A stretch of DNA of 64,000 bases from positions 1 through 64,000 of the forward strand of contig NZXG01000021.1 in the NCBI GenBank assembly GCA_002701845.1. Reading direction: 5' to 3'. A model generated the notes under the pieces. The model searched no databases. It had not been told where the DNA came from and worked only from the letters and a program-made list of their open reading frames with translations. The number at the start of each line of letters is the position of its first letter. Positions within the stretch are counted from its first letter, which is position 1. Both the position numbers and the translations under genes were made by a program. Origin of the DNA: Pseudomonadales bacterium (GTDB lineage Bacteria > Pseudomonadota > Gammaproteobacteria > Pseudomonadales > Ketobacteraceae). Of the stretch, positions 9,427 to 17,888 are shown piece by piece.

Positions 9427-12400
9427 TCAGGGCTGCCCCAACACCCGCGCCTCGATGATGCCGGTGTAACCGGAGCTGCGCATCAGCACCCGAATGCGCC
9501 GGGTGCTCACCGCAAACTCCAGCCGGTTAAAGCGATTACCGGCACCACCGATGTCACCCAGCCGCACCCAGTTTCCGCCGTCCCAAAACTCCGCTGAGGC
9601 CGCATCGGGCAGACGGGTGCGCCAGCCATCCTCGTACCAGTACACTTCCATGGCGGACAGAGTCTGGGGTTGATCCCACTGAAAGCTGACCCAGTTGGTG
9701 CGGCCGGTGCCACCCCACCAGCGGGCATTGCTGTACACGCCATGACTGGAATCCCGGGAATTTTCGGGTTCATAGCCGTCATTAACGGCGTCCAGGTCGG
9801 CCCCCCAGGCCAGGTAGGAGGTGTCCAGGTCGGCGCTGTTGGCCAAGTTAACCGCCGGCTGCTGTTGCGGCTTTTCCTGTTCAAACAGACGCGCCACATC
9901 GGCGGAGCTGAGGGCGTATTGATACAGGCCCACTTCATCAATGATGGCGGCGGCCCAGGCGTTGGGGGAGCCGTATTTGCCCCGCCCCAGGTTGAGATTG
10001 CCATTTGCGGTCCAGCGGGCGCTGTAATCCGCCTGCCCTTCCAGTTGTCCGTTCACATACAACCGTAGCTTACCGGCTTCGGCATCCCGTACTCCCACCA
10101 GGTGATACCACTCACCGGGGACCGGTACGGTATTGGAAAGGGCACGGATAACCGGGCTCATGGTGGAATCCCATCTCGCCGTGGTGAACAGGAATTTCGA
10201 GCCCTGATATTCACTGAACTGCAGCCAGAAACCACTGACCCGCTGGCCATCCTGATTAACAAAGGTCTGCCAGCCGTTGACATCCGCCAGCTGAACCCAG
10301 GCCGCCACCGAGTAACTGGCACTGGTATCCAGCATGGGGCCATCGCTGCTGGCCACAGCGTTGACCCCGTTGTACTGCAGCGCGCCCTTTTCCTCACCAA
10401 CACCCAGGGGTGAAGCCACCCACTGGCTGTTGCTAAGGGAAAGAACGCGCGCGAACGCTGAGCGATCCGTGGCCCGGCTGCCGCTGCCTTCCGCAAACGA
10501 CCACTGGGCCAGTGGCGACAGTCCCTGGCCCGGTTCCTGGGTACCGATCTGCCGCACATAGGCTACCAGATCATTCATCTGCTGCAGGCTGAGTTGGAGC
10601 CCCTGATGGGCGCCAATGGCCGCCGCCAGATCCGGGGCGCTGCCATCGTGAAGGTAAGGTGCGGTGGCCCAGGCGTCGCGCAATCCCGGCACATCCAGGC
10701 CGGTGAGCGCCGACCCCAGCCGCTGGCCGCTGGCACTGGTCAGGGTGCCCACATCCCGCATGGCGCTGGTGTTGCCGCTGATGCTGAAGCCCGCGCCGTT
10801 ATGGCAGGCGCTGCAATGTTCCAGAAACAGCCCCCGCCCGGCAGTGGCGGCCGCCGTCATGGAGCCATCTTCATTGCGATAAGGGCTGGGCTCGACCCGC
10901 TTGAGCGAGCCCACGTAAGCCGCCAGTTGATCCAATTCGGGGCTGAGGCCGGCTTTTTTATCCCCCAGGGGTTGATGGCGAGTGCCACTGAAATAGTCGC
11001 TGTCGGCCATCAGGCCGGTGCCGCCGGCCAGATTCCGAATCTGGCCTTCAAAGTCCTGCACCTCGTCAAAGTTGGCGCTCCAGTGTAAAAAGCCCTGACC
11101 CTGGCCGGCGCGTCCGTTGAGGGCAATGGTATTGCGCAGCCCCTCTCCCATCCCGGTGAAGTCCCAAACCCGACCGTCCTGGTTACCATCGTTATGGCAG
11201 CTGGCGCAGCTGAGGTAGCTGTCCCTTGCCAGCCTGGGGTCCCTGGCATCGTAGAACAGCCGCTTGCCCGCCAGCACCTCCGGCGCCAGGATTTCATTTT
11301 GCACCGTCGCCACTTCCGCCACCGTGGCCGCCTCCAGTTCGCCACGGGTGAGCAGATTGCGCAGGCTCACCACCCGGATGCGCCGACTGAGCAATTCCTT
11401 CACATAAAGCGTCAGCCCATCGCCCGCCAGTGCCAGATCCTGGGGTGCAATACCGGTATCGATACGGAACAGCTCGGTGCCGCCCAGGGCGTCGATCACC
11501 GCCACCTCGCGGCTGGTTTCCAGGGCCACGAACAGATACACCCCGTTGGGATGATACAGGGCGGCGCTGGCCAGGCTGGCGTTGTCGTGATCCAGCCGCC
11601 GGGGGTAATCCTCCGTCAGACTGCTCAAATCAATACGGCTGGAAACGGCCCGCACGGTGTTTTCAAAAGTCAGGGGCGAACCGTTGCGCAGGGCTCCCCG
11701 GCCGATATTGTCCTGCTTGCCCGGCACCCAGGCATGACTACCGTCGGGAGCCAGGGCCGGGGCTGCCAGATAGTTGGGCACGCCGCTGCCCTGAACCGGC
11801 GTGTCCGGCAGATCGCTGTAGCGCAGACGCACGGTGTCCATCCGGGTCATGGATTGCGGGTCGACGATGATGACTTCGCCGCCGCCGGTGCCGGTATCCA
11901 CATTAGTGCCGGCTTCGCCCGGCAATGGCGGCGTTACAAAGCGGCTCACCAGCAGCCGGCCGCCAGCAGCCGATCCGCCCTTGGTTAAAGACAAATGCCG
12001 GGGGTTGGGCCCCAGCGCCAGGGTGGCCAGGGTATCGCCACTGGGCAGATCCAGTTGCCGTAACTGGCCCAGGGCCTCCAGCACCACATAGGCCTCGCCG
12101 GCCTGGGCATCAATGACCAGGCCGTGGGGCTGGGAGGCCCGGGGCAGCATCACCTCCCGCACCACCTGTAGCTGATCCGGATCAATGACCGAGAGGCTGG
12201 CGGAGTGCTTGTTGCTGACCCAGATTTCGCCGTTATCGGCCCGGGCGAGCGCGCGGGGGGACTCGCCCACCGCAACCTCCGCCAGCAACTGATGGTTGGC
12301 GCTGTCCACCACCGCCACGGTGTTGTTGTCCGGGTTCACCGTCCAGATCCACTCGCCACCGTCGGCGCGCGGTTCCACCAACAACTGACTGGAACGCCGC

Positions 12401-14352
12401 GCCGCCCCCGGCAGAGAGGGCGTGGACACCGCCTGCACCACGGTCTTGGTGCTGGTGGCGTCGCTGCTGTCGCGGGTAGTCAGGGTCACCACATACAGCC
12501 CCGGCTGTGAGTACGTATGGGTGATCCGGGGGTCCGGCGAGTACGCGGTGGTCTCGCCGTTGTCACTGAAACTCCAACTGTATTCCGTGCCGGGGGTGGC
12601 CGTGACCTCATAACTGACCGGTTCCCCCGGGCGGGCGGTGGGAGTGCTGATGGGTTCGGTCACCACCGGGGGCTCATAGGGCGTCACCACCACCGGCGGT
12701 GGCGCCTGCCCCTGGCCCAAAGCAATGATCACCGCTTTAGAGGGTGTGCCGTTCTCATCCACGGCCACCAACTGGTAATACCCCGGCGGCGCCAGGCTGG
12801 GCCGCGGCAGGGTGATGGTGAGGCGGAAACGGTCCTGACTGAAATCCAGGGGAATCCGGCGCTGGCCGGTATTGAACGAGTGGGTGGTGCTGCTGACGCC
12901 AATCAATACCAGCTGGCTGATGGGGGTTTCCTCCGCCAGATCCAGTTGCAGCGATGCATTGTGATCATAGCTCAGCCCGCTGATGGCGGAGATCAGTGGC
13001 CTGGGGGCCAGGCGGCTGCCGCCAGGGTGGGCCTCGAACAGGTAGGGTGGGTAGTAGATTTCGGCATTCAGATTGGTGACCGGGCCCGGGGTGCCACCGC
13101 CGGTGGAAAGAATGGTGCCGTCGGCCAGCAGCGTGGTCACGGAATGATACACCCGGATCACCCGGGCACTGGCGCTTTCGGTCCAGGTGCCGGTTCGGGG
13201 ATCCCAGATCTCGGCGGCATACACCGCCCGCCCCGGTTCATCGGCATAGTGATTGCCGTAGGTGGTGCCGCCGGTCACCACCACCTGGCCGCTGGCCAGA
13301 ACTATGGCGTTGGGATAGCGTCGGGGGTGGGTCATCCGGGGCTGCTCAATCAGGTCCGGCTCCGCGCCGTTGATATCGATCACCGTGGCCATATCACTGG
13401 CCGGGTAGCCGTCGGCGTTGTAACCGCCATTACCGCCCACCTGAAGGATTTTGCCCGGGGCAAACATGGCGGCGGCGCTTACCGACCCCACATTCACCGG
13501 GGAGGTCCGGTTATAGGGCTGCTTGAAATCCGCCACCCAGGTAATGGCACCGTTGCCGCCGTTGGCGTCCACATCCAGATACCACATCTTGTCCGCGGAG
13601 ATGCCGAATACGAGGCCGTTCGGGGCCACCCAGGCGTGGGGAAACGAAGCCCGCAGATAGTCCGGACCAAAGGCCTCCCGGCTGTAGGCCCCGAACAGAG
13701 AGCGCCAGGCACCGTTTTCATACACCTCCGGGGTCATGGACGGCCAGCCACTGGCAATGGCCTGGTCCGGATTATTCACCATGGTTTCGGTGTAGGGCAC
13801 CATGCCCCCCAGCATCAGCGGCCGGCCATCAGGCAGATTGATCATGGTGGGATACCAGCGGGCTTCCGCCAGGGAGGAGGGATCGGTATAGGAGGAATGG
13901 GAGGCGGTCTCGTAGAGGGTGCTGGTGGTCTCGCCATTGCCCCCGGAAATCAGCAGCCGGCCATCGCTGCGGTAGGCGGCGGCGGCGCAAAAGCTGTCCT
14001 GACGGGTGGGATCATACACCGTATTGTGGGCCTGATCCCCCAGCCCCAGGGCCGGATCCCAGACATCGTACCAACGACCGTTCTGACTGTTGCCGTCGGG
14101 GGTGGTGCCAAAGCTCAGCACCTTGCCATCGGGCAGCAGCACCGCGTGCAGACCGTTCATGGGCCAGTCCGCCACCGGCGACCACAGACCCCGGCTGGCG
14201 GCATCCGCGGGAATCTGCAGGTTGTCAAACGTGGGGCTGGCGCCGGGGGAGACCGAAACCCAGGCGTCAGGATTGACCACCTCCGCCGCCAGCGCCAGCA
14301 CGGGACAGGCCACAGGTATCAGAAACCAAACGAAACGTTGTAGCAGGGTCAT
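9427..14352 (-). CDS. Copper radical oxidase fused to dihaem cytochrome c peroxidase-like domain
   Basis: This is a secreted 1641-residue multidomain protein. After a signal peptide (about 23 residues) comes a galactose/glyoxal-oxidase (AA5) kelch domain, about residues 50-550. All key residues are present: Cys122 (DSFC) and Tyr167 (ARWYPT) for the thioether cofactor, and Tyr402-His403 (RVYHS) and His491 (TTHSFNTGQRRIPL) as copper ligands. A PKD-like domain (about 560-645) and a YVTN-type beta-propeller (about 660-1020) follow. Next is a MauG/CcpA-like dihaem region with CASCH at 1049-1053 and CSACH at 1180-1184. A LamG-like domain (about 1255-1440) and a C-terminal F5/8 type C domain (about 1480-1641) suggest glycan binding. 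The oxidase half would make H2O2 and the haem half could consume it. The start overlaps the sco stop by 4 bases. Substrate unknown. Confidence 0.88.
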   Translation of the reverse strand: MTLLQRFVWFLIPVACPVLALAAEVVNPDAWVSVSPGASPTFDNLQIPADAASRGLWSPVADWPMNGLHAVLLPDGKVLSFGTTPDGNSQNGRWYDVWDPALGLGDQAHNTVYDPTRQDSFCAAAAYRSDGRLLISGGNGETTSTLYETASHSSYTDPSSLAEARWYPTMINLPDGRPLMLGGMVPYTETMVNNPDQAIASGWPSMTPEVYENGAWRSLFGAYSREAFGPDYLRASFPHAWVAPNGLVFGISADKMWYLDVDANGGNGAITWVADFKQPYNRTSPVNVGSVSAAAMFAPGKILQVGGNGGYNADGYPASDMATVIDINGAEPDLIEQPRMTHPRRYPNAIVLASGQVVVTGGTTYGNHYADEPGRAVYAAEIWDPRTGTWTESASARVIRVYHSVTTLLADGTILSTGGGTPGPVTNLNAEIYYPPYLFEAHPGGSRLAPRPLISAISGLSYDHNASLQLDLAEETPISQLVLIGVSSTTHSFNTGQRRIPLDFSQDRFRLTITLPRPSLAPPGYYQLVAVDENGTPSKAVIIALGQGQAPPPVVVTPYEPPVVTEPISTPTARPGEPVSYEVTATPGTEYSWSFSDNGETTAYSPDPRITHTYSQPGLYVVTLTTRDSSDATSTKTVVQAVSTPSLPGAARRSSQLLVEPRADGGEWIWTVNPDNNTVAVVDSANHQLLAEVAVGESPRALARADNGEIWVSNKHSASLSVIDPDQLQVVREVMLPRASQPHGLVIDAQAGEAYVVLEALGQLRQLDLPSGDTLATLALGPNPRHLSLTKGGSAAGGRLLVSRFVTPPLPGEAGTNVDTGTGGGEVIIVDPQSMTRMDTVRLRYSDLPDTPVQGSGVPNYLAAPALAPDGSHAWVPGKQDNIGRGALRNGSPLTFENTVRAVSSRIDLSSLTEDYPRRLDHDNASLASAALYHPNGVYLFVALETSREVAVIDALGGTELFRIDTGIAPQDLALAGDGLTLYVKELLSRRIRVVSLRNLLTRGELEAATVAEVATVQNEILAPEVLAGKRLFYDARDPRLARDSYLSCASCHNDGNQDGRVWDFTGMGEGLRNTIALNGRAGQGQGFLHWSANFDEVQDFEGQIRNLAGGTGLMADSDYFSGTRHQPLGDKKAGLSPELDQLAAYVGSLKRVEPSPYRNEDGSMTAAATAGRGLFLEHCSACHNGAGFSISGNTSAMRDVGTLTSASGQRLGSALTGLDVPGLRDAWATAPYLHDGSAPDLAAAIGAHQGLQLSLQQMNDLVAYVRQIGTQEPGQGLSPLAQWSFAEGSGSRATDRSAFARVLSLSNSQWVASPLGVGEEKGALQYNGVNAVASSDGPMLDTSASYSVAAWVQLADVNGWQTFVNQDGQRVSGFWLQFSEYQGSKFLFTTARWDSTMSPVIRALSNTVPVPGEWYHLVGVRDAEAGKLRLYVNGQLEGQADYSARWTANGNLNLGRGKYGSPNAWAAAIIDEVGLYQYALSSADVARLFEQEKPQQQPAVNLANSADLDTSYLAWGADLDAVNDGYEPENSRDSSHGVYSNARWWGGTGRTNWVSFQWDQPQTLSAMEVYWYEDGWRTRLPDAASAEFWDGGNWVRLGDIGGAGNRFNRLEFAVSTRRIRVLMRSSGYTGIIEARVLGQP

Positions 14353-14984
14353 GGGGCAATTCCTTTTGCCACGGCCCGGTGGGCCGCAATGGGGGCTAAG
14401 GCACTCACCTGAACCAGCTCCCGCACCAGTCGTTCGCGGTCTGGGGGGTTACCCCGGTAGCGCTGCAACATGCGGCCCTGCTTGTCCACCAGCCAGAGGG
14501 AGGTGCGATGTATCTGCGGCGCATCCGGCTGGTCGGCGTTCAGCATTTGCAGCTGGCGGGCCAGCCCCAGCAGGTCATTGACATCGCCGGTGACAAAATC
14601 CCAGCCCGGCAGATCCGCCCCCAGTTGGCGGGCGAAGGCACGGAGTTTGGCCGGGCTATCGTTACCCGGGTCGATGGAGACGGAGACAAAACGCACCTGG
14701 CGCCGGGTGGCCGGAGGCAGTTCGTTCAGAACCCGGGCCAGGGATTGGGTTTGCAGAGGGCAGGTGCTGTCACAGCCGGTAAATACAAAGTTGAACAGCA
14801 CCACCTGACCCAACAGGGCCTGGGGGCGAAAAGGGGTACCCCGGTGATCCACCAGCTCCAGATTCTGGAAATTGCTGAGGAAGCTATGGCTGGCGATGGG
14901 TTCCGCGGCCTGCACCGACCCCCACTGTGGTAGCGTCAAAAACAGCACCAGGACACGCGCCAGATGTCCGGAAAACACCGACAT
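14349..14984 (-). CDS. Sco-family copper chaperone
   Basis: This is a periplasmic Sco1/SenC-type thioredoxin-fold protein that binds copper and delivers it to a target enzyme. A signal peptide (to about residue 27) precedes the fold. The copper-binding pair is at Cys71 and Cys75 (GCDSTCP), and the third ligand is His159 (IHRTSLWLVD). The length of 211 is usual for the family. I use the ATG at 14984, which has a GGTGGG-type ribosome site 6 bases upstream, rather than a TTG two codons earlier. Its TGA overlaps the ATG of the copper oxidase gene, so its client is most likely that oxidase rather than cytochrome oxidase. No cox genes are nearby. Confidence 0.88.
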   Translation of the reverse strand: MSVFSGHLARVLVLFLTLPQWGSVQAAEPIASHSFLSNFQNLELVDHRGTPFRPQALLGQVVLFNFVFTGCDSTCPLQTQSLARVLNELPPATRRQVRFVSVSIDPGNDSPAKLRAFARQLGADLPGWDFVTGDVNDLLGLARQLQMLNADQPDAPQIHRTSLWLVDKQGRMLQRYRGNPPDRERLVRELVQVSALAPIAAHRAVAKGIAP

Positions 14985-15158
14985 AATCAACCCACCCCCG
15001 AACGGACTATGTTTGTGCAGCTGAGCATTTGTGACTTATTTCACAAATTCATTGGCAACATTCACGCCATTTAAGCTATGTGATTGATTACCAAGAAGCT
15101 GTCATCCAGTTTCACAAAACGGATTAGGGGGTATGTAAAAAATATCGACAGGCAGCGA

Positions 15159-16112
15159 TCAGGGCTGCAGCAGACAGCCTTTCACTTTTTGGTAGATCTG
15201 GGCCAGCCAGAGGCTGTAATGCTCGCCATTGAAATCCCAACCCAGGGGATCGATGGCGGCCCGGTGCAGCGGCGGAGACCGGTCGAGTTTGTCCAGCAAC
15301 GCACTGGACACGGTGGGATCCACCAGTACACATTGGACATCGCGCGCCTGGAGGAGCTGCTTCAGCGCCATCAGGTGTTTCACCCCCGGTTTGATTTCCG
15401 GATCCAGATTCACCGCGCCTACAGAAGCAATCTCCAGATCCTGTTCCAGGTATTGATAGGCATCGTGTGAAAGCATAAACGGGGGCGATTCCGCCAGCGC
15501 CGCCTGCACCTGTTGCCGCTGCTGCTGCAGACGCTGCGCCAGGGCGGCCCGGTTACGGGCGATTTGCTGGCTGTGCTGCGGCAAAGCCAGCTGCAAGGCA
15601 TCCTGCAGCGCCGCCGCCAGCGCCAGGGCGTTATCCACCCCCAGCCAAAGATGAGGGTCAAAGTGCATCGCCGGGTGATCGTGGCCGTGGTGAGCCTGGT
15701 CGTGGTCGCCGTGAACTCGGTCGCCGTGAACTCGGTCGCCGTGAACGCGGTCGCCGCGCTGCAATTCCCGCAGGGACAGACGCTCCACGGCACCCAGCTC
15801 CTCCCACTGGATCGCGCGCCCGGCCTTGCGAATAACCGGCTTCAGATAGGGTTCACTGTCATCCCCCAACCAGACCACCAGATCCGCGTTGACCAGGGTT
15901 CGGAGATCACTGGGCTTCAGCGCGTAATCGTGAGGCGTGGCGCCCCGGGGCAGGAGAGTGGTCACCGAGACCGGCAACTCCGCGGTGAGCTCCTGCACCA
16001 GCAGCGCGGCCGGGCGTACGGAGGCCACCACCTGCAGAGACTCGGCGCGGGCGCCCGACGTCAGAATCAAAGCCAGCCAGGCACCAATGACCACCCAGAG
16101 TGAACGCAACAT
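15159..16112 (-). CDS. znuA: Zinc ABC transporter, periplasmic binding protein
   Basis: ZnuA captures Zn(II) in the periplasm for ZnuBC. A Sec signal of about 23 residues is followed by a cluster A-I solute-binding fold. Likely metal ligands include His61 (GATPHDY) and His150/His154 (MHFDPHLW). Between them, at residues 119-147, is a His/Asp-rich loop with the pentad DRVHG repeated, then HDQAHHGHDH. Such loops are typical of high-affinity ZnuA and act in zinc sequestration. The length of 317 is normal. The znuCB genes lie divergently beyond a PEP-CTERM gene. Control by Zur is expected, but I could not find a convincing Zur box. Confidence 0.9.
   Translation of the reverse strand: MLRSLWVVIGAWLALILTSGARAESLQVVASVRPAALLVQELTAELPVSVTTLLPRGATPHDYALKPSDLRTLVNADLVVWLGDDSEPYLKPVIRKAGRAIQWEELGAVERLSLRELQRGDRVHGDRVHGDRVHGDHDQAHHGHDHPAMHFDPHLWLGVDNALALAAALQDALQLALPQHSQQIARNRAALAQRLQQQRQQVQAALAESPPFMLSHDAYQYLEQDLEIASVGAVNLDPEIKPGVKHLMALKQLLQARDVQCVLVDPTVSSALLDKLDRSPPLHRAAIDPLGWDFNGEHYSLWLAQIYQKVKGCLLQP
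15704..15755. repeat. 15-bp tandem repeat in znuA His-rich loop
   Basis: A 15-base unit starting GGTCGCCGTGAACTC is repeated just over three times, the last copy with one change. It encodes the VHGDR pentads of the ZnuA metal loop on the minus strand. In-frame unit length means that copy-number change alters the number of metal-binding histidines without breaking the gene. Confidence 0.85.
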
Positions 16113-16206
16113 AGATCCCCCGCCGCTAAAAAATGGCCGGAGATTGTACCATAGCTGCCACGGCTACAGGCCAGCCCTGTTAGGGTAGGGCCTGTTCAGG
16201 CGCGGA

Positions 16207-16833
16207 CTACGAACGCGGGGACTGGCGCCGCAGATAACCGAGACCCGCCAGTCCCAGGCCAAAAAACACCCAGGTCGCCGGTTCCAACACTGCGGTGGGG
16301 CCATCCACGCTTTCCAGGGTCACGTTGTCCAGCATAATCCCGATATTGTCACCACCGGCGTGGTTGAAGATAAACGAATTCATCTCCAGAGCCGCGACGC
16401 TGAAGGCATGGGTAACGGTCATCCAGGGGGCCGAAGGGGACAGATTAAAGGTATCGCTGAAGAAGCCACCCAGGCTCACCGCCAGGCTGTCGGCGGCACC
16501 ACCCCGTTGATTGCCGGATATATCAAACGACAACAGGTAATCACCGGGACCCAGGCTGAGGGCGGTGCTGGTGAGGGTTCCGGCATTGCCCCGGGATCCA
16601 TCCAGATCCACGCATTTGCCACTGCCCCCCGCACAACCGATGCCGTAGGCACCGTCGGCCACCACATCCACATAGCCTTCACTCACGGTCCAGTTGGCAA
16701 AGCCGTTGTAATTTAATGACGAGGCACCGGCAGCGCCGGCCTCAGTATCGAAAGTGTCCTGAAAAATGATTGCCCCATGGGCGCTGGTGGTCAGTGCAAA
16801 CCCCGCCGCCGCCAACATCAATGTTTTGTTCAT
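16207..16833 (-). CDS. PEP-CTERM sorted exported protein
   Basis: This 208-residue protein has an N-terminal signal peptide (MNKTLMLAAAGFALTTSAHG) and a C-terminal sorting signal. The tail reads LEPATWVFFGLGLAGLGYLRR: a variant of the usual Pro-Glu-Pro motif with the first Pro replaced by Leu, then a hydrophobic segment and arginines. PEP-CTERM proteins are processed by exosortase (EpsH/XrtA) and linked to exopolysaccharide production. The central region is a beta-rich jelly-roll-like domain (DTFDTEAG at its start, then repeated Gly/Ser-rich strands). No exosortase gene is in the window. It sits 94 bases upstream of znuA on the same strand. Confidence 0.8.
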   Translation of the reverse strand: MNKTLMLAAAGFALTTSAHGAIIFQDTFDTEAGAAGASSLNYNGFANWTVSEGYVDVVADGAYGIGCAGGSGKCVDLDGSRGNAGTLTSTALSLGPGDYLLSFDISGNQRGGAADSLAVSLGGFFSDTFNLSPSAPWMTVTHAFSVAALEMNSFIFNHAGGDNIGIMLDNVTLESVDGPTAVLEPATWVFFGLGLAGLGYLRRQSPRS

Positions 16834-17132
16834 GGTGAGATTCCCTTATTCTCTGAGCTGCTCCGCCGATCGGTCGGAGTAACAAGCAAAAAAGCAAGGC
16901 CCGGGCCAGAGCGGGCAACTGCTTCATATAACTGACATAAACCCTGACCGATGCACCACGGCACCCGTATCAGTGTAAAAAACACCGACACAGCCCTGGA
17001 TAAATTGTGCTCCCTGGGGAACCGGTTTAGCATGGCAGCCGTAGTGCTCCGCCACCACTCACAGCGCAAGTAACGTTCGTGCAAGAAACTTTCGTTAAAG
17101 AATCACGCCTCTATGAATCAAGACGTACTGGA
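16834..17132. other. Divergent promoter region, PEP-CTERM gene / znuCB
   Basis: About 300 bases separate the two divergent start codons. The region must carry promoters for both directions and possibly a Zur operator for znuCB, but no AT-rich Zur-like palindrome is evident. At its right edge a 20-base direct duplication precedes and overlaps the znuC start. Confidence 0.35.
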
Positions 17133-17152
17133 ATGAATCAAGACACACTGGT
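17113..17152 (+). repeat. Direct duplication at the znuC start
   Basis: Two adjacent 20-base copies share ATGAATCAAGAC and differ by a few bases after that. The first copy opens a 7-codon frame (MNQDVLE) that stops at a TGA overlapping the ATG of the second copy. The second copy is the true N-terminus of ZnuC. The arrangement makes a tiny upstream frame coupled to znuC translation. Confidence 0.7.
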
Positions 17153-17888
17153 CGAACTGGAAGCCGTGGGCCTGGATTTTAAAACCCGGACCATCCTGGA
17201 TCAGGTTTCCCTGCAGGTTAGGCGGCGTCAGATACTCACCATCATTGGCCCCAACGGTGCCGGTAAATCCTCCCTGTTGAAAGTGATTCTTGGGCTGTAT
17301 CCGCCCACCCGGGGCCAGTGCCACCGCACCCCGGGGCTGAGTATCGGCTACATGCCTCAGCGCCTGACAGTGGACCCGAGCCTGCCGTTGTCGGTGGAAC
17401 GCTTTCTGACCCTGGCCAATGGCGGTAACAAGGCTCCGGTGGAGGCGGTGCTGCGCCGGGTGGGTGCCCGCAGCCTGCGCCAGAGCCCGGTGCAGAGTCT
17501 GTCCGGGGGCGAGTTTCAGCGGGTGTTACTGGCCCGGGCCCTGCTGCGGCAACCGGATCTGCTGGTGCTGGATGAACCGGCCCAGGGGGTGGACCTGCAG
17601 GGTCAGCAGGCGCTGTATCATTTGCTGGCGGAACTGCGCGACGAACAGGGGTTCGCGATTCTGATGGTGTCTCACGACCTGCACTTCGTGATGGCACGTA
17701 CTGATCAGGTGTTATGTCTGAACCAGCATATCTGCTGTTCCGGCACCGCGGAATCCGTGTCCCGGCATCCCGAGTACCTGAGCCTGTTCAGTCACGGCAA
17801 TGCCGAGGATATCGCCATCTACACCCACAACCACGATCATCACCACGATCTGCACGGCCATGTGGTGGAGGAACACCAGCATGATTGA
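17133..17888 (+). CDS. znuC: Zinc ABC transporter, ATPase
   Basis: ZnuC is the ATPase that powers zinc import with ZnuB. Walker A (GPNGAGKSS) is at residues 39-47, the signature LSGGE at 123-127 and Walker B with the catalytic Glu (LLVLDE) at 143-148. The C-terminus is His-rich (NHDHHHDLHGH), as in other ZnuC proteins. I take the ATG at 17133 as start (251 residues). A GTG 18 codons upstream is also in frame, but the added residues look unlike ZnuC. The gene overlaps znuB by 8 bases. Confidence 0.92.
   Translation: MNQDTLVELEAVGLDFKTRTILDQVSLQVRRRQILTIIGPNGAGKSSLLKVILGLYPPTRGQCHRTPGLSIGYMPQRLTVDPSLPLSVERFLTLANGGNKAPVEAVLRRVGARSLRQSPVQSLSGGEFQRVLLARALLRQPDLLVLDEPAQGVDLQGQQALYHLLAELRDEQGFAILMVSHDLHFVMARTDQVLCLNQHICCSGTAESVSRHPEYLSLFSHGNAEDIAIYTHNHDHHHDLHGHVVEEHQHD

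Noticed and set aside
12517-14343. Long open frame (over 600 codons) on the plus strand, antisense to the copper oxidase gene
   Set aside because: It is a mirror of the GC-rich oxidase gene; its predicted protein is low-complexity, Gly/His/Arg-rich with no known domain, while the opposite strand encodes conserved catalytic residues.
15704-15755. Short tandem repeats considered as a CRISPR or other non-coding repeat
   Set aside because: Units are contiguous without spacers and encode an in-frame peptide repeat in znuA.
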